Part shown: positions 45,785 to 50,157 of the stretch, piece after piece | Layout: the number at the start of each line of letters is the position of its first letter | How positions within the stretch are numbered: the stretch's first letter is position 1 | Origin: Acidobacteriota bacterium | Lineage (GTDB): Bacteria > Acidobacteriota > Vicinamibacteria > Vicinamibacterales > SCN-69-37 | DNA length: 50,157 nt | NCBI GenBank assembly: GCA_009694745.1 | Contig: SHUF01000018.1 | Location: 1-50,157 of the forward strand | Direction: 5' to 3' | Position numbers and translations under genes: made by a program | The notes under the pieces: model-generated | What the model saw: only the letters and a program-made list of their open reading frames with translations | Told to the model about the DNA's origin: nothing | Database searches by the model: none

Positions 45785-47749
45785 CTACTTGATCTCGACT
45801 GTCTGTGATGCCACGCCGCCGCGTGTGGACCCGACGGTCACCGTGACAGGCCCCGCACCACGCACGGTCCACGCCACAGTTTTCGTTTCGCCCGGCTTGA
45901 GCCAGCCGATGCCTTCGGCCGTGCGCCGGCGGGCATTGGGATCCGGCGCCGCGCCACCGCGACCACCGAAACCGCCGCGGCCCCGGTCGCCGCCTGGTCC
46001 CGCTGCGCTGCCGACACGTGACACCGTCTGAGTGGCCGCATGGTCAACGGCGACGGTGTCCTCCTGAACGATCTTCACGCGTTTGGCGATCTCGAGCGCG
46101 GTCGGCAGGCCGCCTTCGTTGGTGACGACCACCGTCAGTTCGGTGGCGCCGTCAGCCGCGGGCTTCGTCGTCGCCGAGACGATCTTCACCTGCGCCATCT
46201 GTTGCGCCAGGTAGATGTTGAACATCGCCTCATTGCGCGCCCACTTCTCCAGCATCTCCGGCGGCGGATTCTGACTCCAGAACTTCGGGTTCCATCCACC
46301 GACTTCGACCTCCCCCTGGGTGGGGTGCGACGCCTTCGTCCACAGTTGGTAGATGCTCTGGTCCTTCGAGTTCTTGTTGAACCACATCAGCTTCTCAAGG
46401 TCGGTGGACTGACCGTCTCCGTTCGCATCGGCTTCAAGCAACCGGCCGCCGTCCCAGATCTCGTTGCCGTACCAGATGGCGCCGTAATAGAGGTAGCCGA
46501 AGTCCGGTCCGTGGCCGAACAGCGGCGAGCCGGACGCGTCCGGACTGGGCGCGGCGCCTCCGCGACCACGATTGGAGTACTGCCAGAAGGTGTCGCCTGC
46601 CCATGGATAGCCGGTGATCTTCATCCCTTCGGCGTCGAACTTCTTCAGGTAGACCAGATCCTCGGGGAACACCGATTCCTCGGACTTCGACGTCGAGGGC
46701 CCGCGCAAAATCATCGGCACCGACGTGTCGAGCGACTGGACCACTCCAATATGCGGATGACGCATCAGGAACGAGAACACCGCCATCGTCTCCGGCTCTG
46801 ACAGCGGATATTCCCCAGCGCCGCCCTGCGTGTAGCCACGGCTGCTCTCTTCGGTCATCGGCCGCCAGTTTTCCGGATAGTTGCGGTGCAGGTCCAGGCC
46901 GCCGATGCCGTCTTCGTTGATGCGGCCGTCGCCGTCGTTGTCGTAGCCCTCGCTGCCCAGCATCAGGTAGTCGCCCTGGCCCATCGGTACGTTCTGCATG
47001 AGCCGGCCCTTGGGATCCGCCTTGTCAATGTTGGCGTTGCCCTTGCCGGGGCCCACGTACTTCCGCATCTGACGGACGAATCCGTCACCATCGAGATCCT
47101 CGCCTGAATCCTCGTCCACGAGGCCGTCGTTGTCGCTGTCGTACGGCCGCACGGTGGAACGCAGCGTCTGCGCCGTGTAGTGATACACCGACGCGCCGTC
47201 GGGATTGTTATGCGGCTTGGCGTAGAAGGTCTTCATGTCGACCAACTTTGTCATCGCGGCGTCTTTGCCGTAGCTGGTCAGCAGGTGATTGGCGAAATAC
47301 AGGGTGGCTTCGATGCCTGAAATTTCGCCGGCGTGCCGCCCGCCCTCGATGAACATCGCCGGCTTGTCGGTGTGCCGTCCCGTCTTCTTGTTGGTGATCG
47401 TGATCTGCCAGATCTCGCGACCTTCGAGCGAGCGACCCACCGAGTAGAGGTCCACGAGGTCGGGATACTGGCGCGCCCACATGCGCAGGATGTCGCTGGC
47501 TTCCTCGTAGGAATGGAAGTGCTTGAAGTCCACCTGACCCGGTACGAGCGGCTTCATCTGGTCGTACCTCACCAGCGGGAACGCCGACGCCCCGTCGCGG
47601 GTGCCCCCGCCGACGCGGTAGGTCTTGCCGTCAGGCCCTGTCTGCCCGGCGGTCACCGACGCCTGCTGCGCTCCCGCCCGCGCTCCAGCCGCCCACACCA
47701 CAGCCGTCGTCACGGCCACACTTCCGACAATCGTCACTACTCGCTTCAT
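45785..47749 (-). CDS. Secreted M14 zinc carboxypeptidase with calcium-type DxDxDG loops
   Basis: A 654-residue exported metallocarboxypeptidase. Signal peptide about 1-28. Zinc ligands His139 and Glu142 lie in GGRHAGEISG; KPHNNPDG and the GLDLHRNYPENW segment carry the substrate-binding Asn/Arg and the third ligand. Two DxDxDG-type loops interrupt the catalytic domain (DSDNDGLVDED/DLDGDGF and YDNDGDGRINEDG), and a third DANGDG lies further on; these look like EF-hand or dockerin-like calcium sites. The C-terminal 120 residues form a beta domain with a GDRGRGGFGGRGG insert (coded at about 45935-46020). It follows the glycosylasparaginase gene on the minus strand, with the 17-base word in the gap... 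both genes read leftwards and may be co-transcribed. Confidence 0.93.
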   Translation of the reverse strand: MKRVVTIVGSVAVTTAVVWAAGARAGAQQASVTAGQTGPDGKTYRVGGGTRDGASAFPLVRYDQMKPLVPGQVDFKHFHSYEEASDILRMWARQYPDLVDLYSVGRSLEGREIWQITITNKKTGRHTDKPAMFIEGGRHAGEISGIEATLYFANHLLTSYGKDAAMTKLVDMKTFYAKPHNNPDGASVYHYTAQTLRSTVRPYDSDNDGLVDEDSGEDLDGDGFVRQMRKYVGPGKGNANIDKADPKGRLMQNVPMGQGDYLMLGSEGYDNDGDGRINEDGIGGLDLHRNYPENWRPMTEESSRGYTQGGAGEYPLSEPETMAVFSFLMRHPHIGVVQSLDTSVPMILRGPSTSKSEESVFPEDLVYLKKFDAEGMKITGYPWAGDTFWQYSNRGRGGAAPSPDASGSPLFGHGPDFGYLYYGAIWYGNEIWDGGRLLEADANGDGQSTDLEKLMWFNKNSKDQSIYQLWTKASHPTQGEVEVGGWNPKFWSQNPPPEMLEKWARNEAMFNIYLAQQMAQVKIVSATTKPAADGATELTVVVTNEGGLPTALEIAKRVKIVQEDTVAVDHAATQTVSRVGSAAGPGGDRGRGGFGGRGGAAPDPNARRRTAEGIGWLKPGETKTVAWTVRGAGPVTVTVGSTRGGVASQTVEIK

Positions 47750-47774
47750 CGCCGATTACCCCTTCCAGTTCTCC

Positions 47775-47791
47775 AGTTCCCCAGTTCCTAA
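47775..47791 (-). repeat. Second copy of the 17-base word, at the glycosylasparaginase stop
   Basis: On the minus strand the bases are TTAGGAACTGGGGAACT and include the TAG stop of the gene. The word then continues as GGAGAACTGG, a three-fold GAACTGG series. See 11133-11149. Confidence 0.7.
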
Positions 47792-48930
47792 GCTGCGCCC
47801 GGCAGCAGCGCTTCAATCCGTTCCAACCGCGCGCCTTTTTCGTCGCACACCGCGTAGGTGCTGTTCGCGTTTGCGTAGAGCGCCACGCCCGCGTGGTCGC
47901 CCTTCGCATTAAGGACATAGAAGTTCACGTTGAAGTTCGGCGTGCCGCGGTCGTTCAGCAACCGTTTCTCGATGGTGTTGCGCTGGATGCGACGGCAGGC
48001 TTCGAGGCCGGCGTCCTTCGGACTCTTGCCTCGGCGCATTTCCTCGACGATCAGCATTGAGCACTGGCTGAACAGGTTGGCTTCGCCGCGCCCGGTTGAA
48101 CCGGCGGCGCCCACCTCGCCGTCCACGTAAAGGCCTGCTCCAAGAATCGGCGAGTCGCCGAGCCGGCCCGGGATCTTCCACGCCAGTCCGCTCGTCGTCG
48201 TCACACCGCAGATCTCGCCCTTGGCGCTGACGCCGTTGCAGTTGATCGTGCCGTAGATGTGATTCTCGTTGATGAACCCATCGGCCACCATGCTCATCAT
48301 CACTTCGCGCAACGCAGCCTCGCGGCGATTCGGGTCGAGATAGTGCAACGGGTCGCTGCGCCGTTTCCATTCCTGCCACGCCTTACGAGACACCGGGCTG
48401 TTGATGTCGGCCTCAATGGTGAAGCCCATGTTCCGTGCAAATGTCTGCGCGTCCTTGCCCACGATGAGGTGGTGGTCGGTCATGTCCATGACCGCCTTGG
48501 CCACCAGCGACGGCGTCCGGACACCTTCGAGAGCGCCGACCGCGCCTGCGCGCTTCTTTGGACCGTGCATCACCGACGCATCGAGCTGCACCACGCCGTC
48601 CGCGTTCGGCAACCCGCCGTAGCCGAGGCTCGTGTCGAGCGGGTCTAACTCCACGATGTTGACTCCGGCGATCAGGGCGTCGAGCACATCGCTGCCCTTC
48701 ATCATCATTTCGAAGGCAGTCTCAACGCAGGTCTTCGTGCCGCCGTTCTTGTAGATCTGTCCGTTGGAAGAAGAAATGATGACGGGACGTACGCTGCTCT
48801 GCACCTTCACCCCCGGAGCCCGTTCAGGACGCTCGCGATGCGACGCCGCCACCAACGGCTCCGCCGCTGCCGCAATGCCCACTGCCGCCGTGCTGGCCAT
48901 GAAATCGCGCCGACTGATTCTGTGTCCCAC
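47788..48930 (-). CDS. Tat-exported glycosylasparaginase / isoaspartyl-peptidase-like Ntn hydrolase
   Basis: A 380-residue N-terminal-nucleophile hydrolase of the asparaginase-2 family, closest by motif to N4-(beta-N-acetylglucosaminyl)-L-asparaginase. The self-cleavage nucleophile is Thr228 in IYGTINCNG; TSGLAWKIPGRLGDSPILGAG supplies the substrate site, and the LDPLDTSLGYGGLP stretch is also conserved. The N-terminus SRRDFMAS within the first 12 residues is a twin-arginine signal, so the folded precursor should be exported. I start at GTG 48930, which has GGAGG 5 bases upstream; earlier in-frame starts run into the palindrome at 48956-49048. Likely role: release of Asp from glycopeptides or isoaspartyl peptides. 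The stop TAG is part of the 17-base word. Confidence 0.9.
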   Translation of the reverse strand: MGHRISRRDFMASTAAVGIAAAAEPLVAASHRERPERAPGVKVQSSVRPVIISSSNGQIYKNGGTKTCVETAFEMMMKGSDVLDALIAGVNIVELDPLDTSLGYGGLPNADGVVQLDASVMHGPKKRAGAVGALEGVRTPSLVAKAVMDMTDHHLIVGKDAQTFARNMGFTIEADINSPVSRKAWQEWKRRSDPLHYLDPNRREAALREVMMSMVADGFINENHIYGTINCNGVSAKGEICGVTTTSGLAWKIPGRLGDSPILGAGLYVDGEVGAAGSTGRGEANLFSQCSMLIVEEMRRGKSPKDAGLEACRRIQRNTIEKRLLNDRGTPNFNVNFYVLNAKGDHAGVALYANANSTYAVCDEKGARLERIEALLPGAA

Positions 48931-48955
48931 AAGAACCTCCGGGGGGAGCATAGAA

Positions 48956-49048
48956 CGAAAACGACCTCTGGAAAACGACCTCTGAGGTAGTTTCCGCACG
49001 GTCGACGACGGAAACTACCTCAGAGGTCGTTTTCACTGGTCGTTTTCG
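48956..49048. repeat. Nested inverted repeat in a divergent promoter gap
   Basis: A perfect 26-bp stem pairs 48971-48996 with 49009-49034 around a 12-base loop that holds GTCGAC. The word GAAAACGACCTCTG is tandemly duplicated at 48957-48970 and 48971-48984, and the outer copy pairs again with GGTCGTTTTCG at 49038-49048. It lies between two divergent starts (48930 and 49075), so it is not a plain terminator. Confidence 0.9.
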
Positions 49049-49074
49049 CGTAAGTGATACGATCCCCCGTTCGT

Positions 49075-50046
49075 ATGGACGTAGCCACCCGCGCCATCTC
49101 CCTTCAGGCAGTTCGTGATGCGGCTGCCCGGGTCTACTCGGTCGCCATTCGCACCCCGCTCATCCGGCTGGATCCGATCGATCACCGCGCCCCGGAGATC
49201 TTTCTCAAGCTCGAGATCTTCCAGCCCATCGGCTCGTTCAAACTCCGCGGGGCGGCCAACGCCATCGGCAAACTCCCGAAATCCGCCCTCGCCGATGGTG
49301 TCTGGACCGTGAGTGCGGGCAACGCGGCACAAGGCGTGGCCTTGGCAGCCCGCGAGTCCGGCGCGCGGGCCTCGGTGCTCGTCATGGACACGGCGCCCGC
49401 GACCAAGATTGCCAATATTGAACGGCTCGGGGCCGCCATTCACCGCGCCACCTACGATGAGTGCTGGAAGACCGTTGAGGAACATCGGTCGTCGCGCATG
49501 ACCGGCCACTTCGTCCATCCGTTTGACGATGACGATTTCATTTGCGGAAACGGCACCGTGGCCCTCGAAATTCTGGATGAGGTGCCCGATGTGGACGCCG
49601 TCGTCGCCGCCATCGGCGGCGGCGGTCTGCTGGCCGGCATCGGCTGTGTGATGCGCGCGCTGAAACCCGAAGCCAAGGTCTACGCCGCGGAACCTGAAAC
49701 CGCCGCGCCCCTCGCCGCCTCGCTCGCAGCCGGACGGCCAATGCGTTTCGAGCAGTGGGCCCCATCGTTTGTGGATGGCGCCGGCGGCCGCTCGGTGCTG
49801 CCGTCGATGTGGCCCCTCCTCAAGGAAGCCGTGGACGCCTCTGTGGTGGTGTCGCTCGCCGACACCGCCGCCGCCATGCGACTGGCCGCCCAACGCTGCC
49901 ACATCATCGCGGAAGGCGCGGGCGCGTGTGCCATCGCCGCCGCGCTTTCTCCCCAGGTTCGCGCCGCCGGCCACAAGAAAATTGTGGTGGTGGTGTCGGG
50001 CGGCAACATTGATCTCTCCCGCTTCGCGTCAATTATCACGGAATGA
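49075..50046 (+). CDS. PLP-dependent threonine/serine dehydratase family enzyme
   Basis: A 323-residue fold-type II PLP enzyme. The cofactor Lys56 is in IGSFKLRGA, SAGNAAQG forms the substrate loop (N of SxGN), and GGGGLLAG binds the PLP phosphate; a VSGGNID motif closes the protein. There is no C-terminal ACT or regulatory domain, so it is of the catabolic or serine-racemase-like short type rather than biosynthetic IlvA. It should deaminate threonine or serine to a 2-oxo acid and ammonia, fitting amino-acid use from the neighbouring peptidases; racemase activity is possible. ATG 49075 has no obvious ribosome site, so leaderless translation is possible; a GTG at 49054 is the alternative. It overlaps glgP as ATGA. 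Confidence 0.9.
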   Translation: MDVATRAISLQAVRDAAARVYSVAIRTPLIRLDPIDHRAPEIFLKLEIFQPIGSFKLRGAANAIGKLPKSALADGVWTVSAGNAAQGVALAARESGARASVLVMDTAPATKIANIERLGAAIHRATYDECWKTVEEHRSSRMTGHFVHPFDDDDFICGNGTVALEILDEVPDVDAVVAAIGGGGLLAGIGCVMRALKPEAKVYAAEPETAAPLAASLAAGRPMRFEQWAPSFVDGAGGRSVLPSMWPLLKEAVDASVVVSLADTAAAMRLAAQRCHIIAEGAGACAIAAALSPQVRAAGHKKIVVVVSGGNIDLSRFASIITE

Positions 50047-50157
50047 CTCCATTAGATCTGGCCCTGCTCCCCGAACGTCTTTCACGACTCCCCGAACTTG
50101 CGCATGACCTCTCCTGGACCTGGAACGCGGGCCGTGAAGTCTTCCGGCGCCTTGACT
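50043..50157 (+). CDS. glgP: Glycogen/alpha-glucan phosphorylase, N-terminal fragment (cut by window end)
   Basis: Only the first 38 codons are present. They read LPERLSRLPELAHDLSWTWN and then REVFRRLD, the N-terminal domain (DUF3417) of the long bacterial alpha-glucan phosphorylases, which release glucose-1-phosphate from glycogen. ATG 50043 overlaps the dehydratase stop by four bases, so translation is coupled. Confidence 0.85.
   Translation, partial: MTPLDLALLPERLSRLPELAHDLSWTWNAGREVFRRLD

Overview
The window is one contiguous piece of a GC-rich bacterial chromosome. Its gene set suggests an Acidobacteriota lineage close to the Vicinamibacterales: very large secreted BNR/VPS10-type propeller proteins, secreted S9, M14, M13 and S58 peptidases with Gly/Arg-rich inserts, a PQQ dehydrogenase, a Gram-negative elongasome operon and a planctomycete/acidobacterial-style sigma factor/Ser-Thr kinase pair. 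This assignment is inferred from family content; no rRNA is present to confirm it. I see no insertion sequence, prophage, integrase or CRISPR array.

Layout. 1-9.1 kb: a tight minus-strand cell-shape operon (diguanylate cyclase, mreB, mreC, mreD, mrdA, rodA, rng, small secreted protein). 9.2-11.1 kb: a divergent periplasmic PpiD/SurA-like foldase. 11.1-15.1 kb, minus strand: a broken small membrane protein gene, a membrane-anchored Ser/Thr kinase overlapping an ECF-like sigma factor gene, and the sppA protease. 15.15 kb: tRNA-Leu(CAG). 15.3-19.5 kb: a fluoride channel, a short-chain dehydrogenase, a PQQ dehydrogenase and a uridine kinase. 19.6-32.7 kb: propeller proteins, an OB-fold lipoprotein, an S9 peptidase and two membrane proteins of glycosyltransferase-C type, one split by a stop codon. 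33-36 kb: an ALDH7 dehydrogenase, an outer-membrane barrel candidate and a PAP2 phosphatase. 36-50 kb: a secreted-protein degradation district (two M14 carboxypeptidases, a decayed M13 peptidase, a large S9 peptidase, an S58 aminopeptidase, a Tat-exported glycosylasparaginase) with dut, a threonine-dehydratase-like enzyme and the start of glgP.

How it fits together. The left part is housekeeping: wall elongation, outer-membrane protein folding and envelope quality control. The right half reads as extracellular protein and peptide breakdown (M14, S9, S58, asparaginase) feeding amino-acid catabolism (threonine dehydratase, ALDH7).

The most unusual signals are not single genes. (1) Many junctions hold long inverted repeats built from short repeated words (for example 32730-32938, 45731-45780, 48956-49048), each with its own sequence but the same architecture. 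(2) Five exported proteins of different folds carry Gly/Arg-rich (RGG-like) inserts. (3) Three genes are interrupted: M13 with at least three lesions, a polytopic membrane protein by one TGA, and a small membrane protein by one TAA. (4) A dispersed 17-base word follows, and includes the stop codon of, two unrelated genes.
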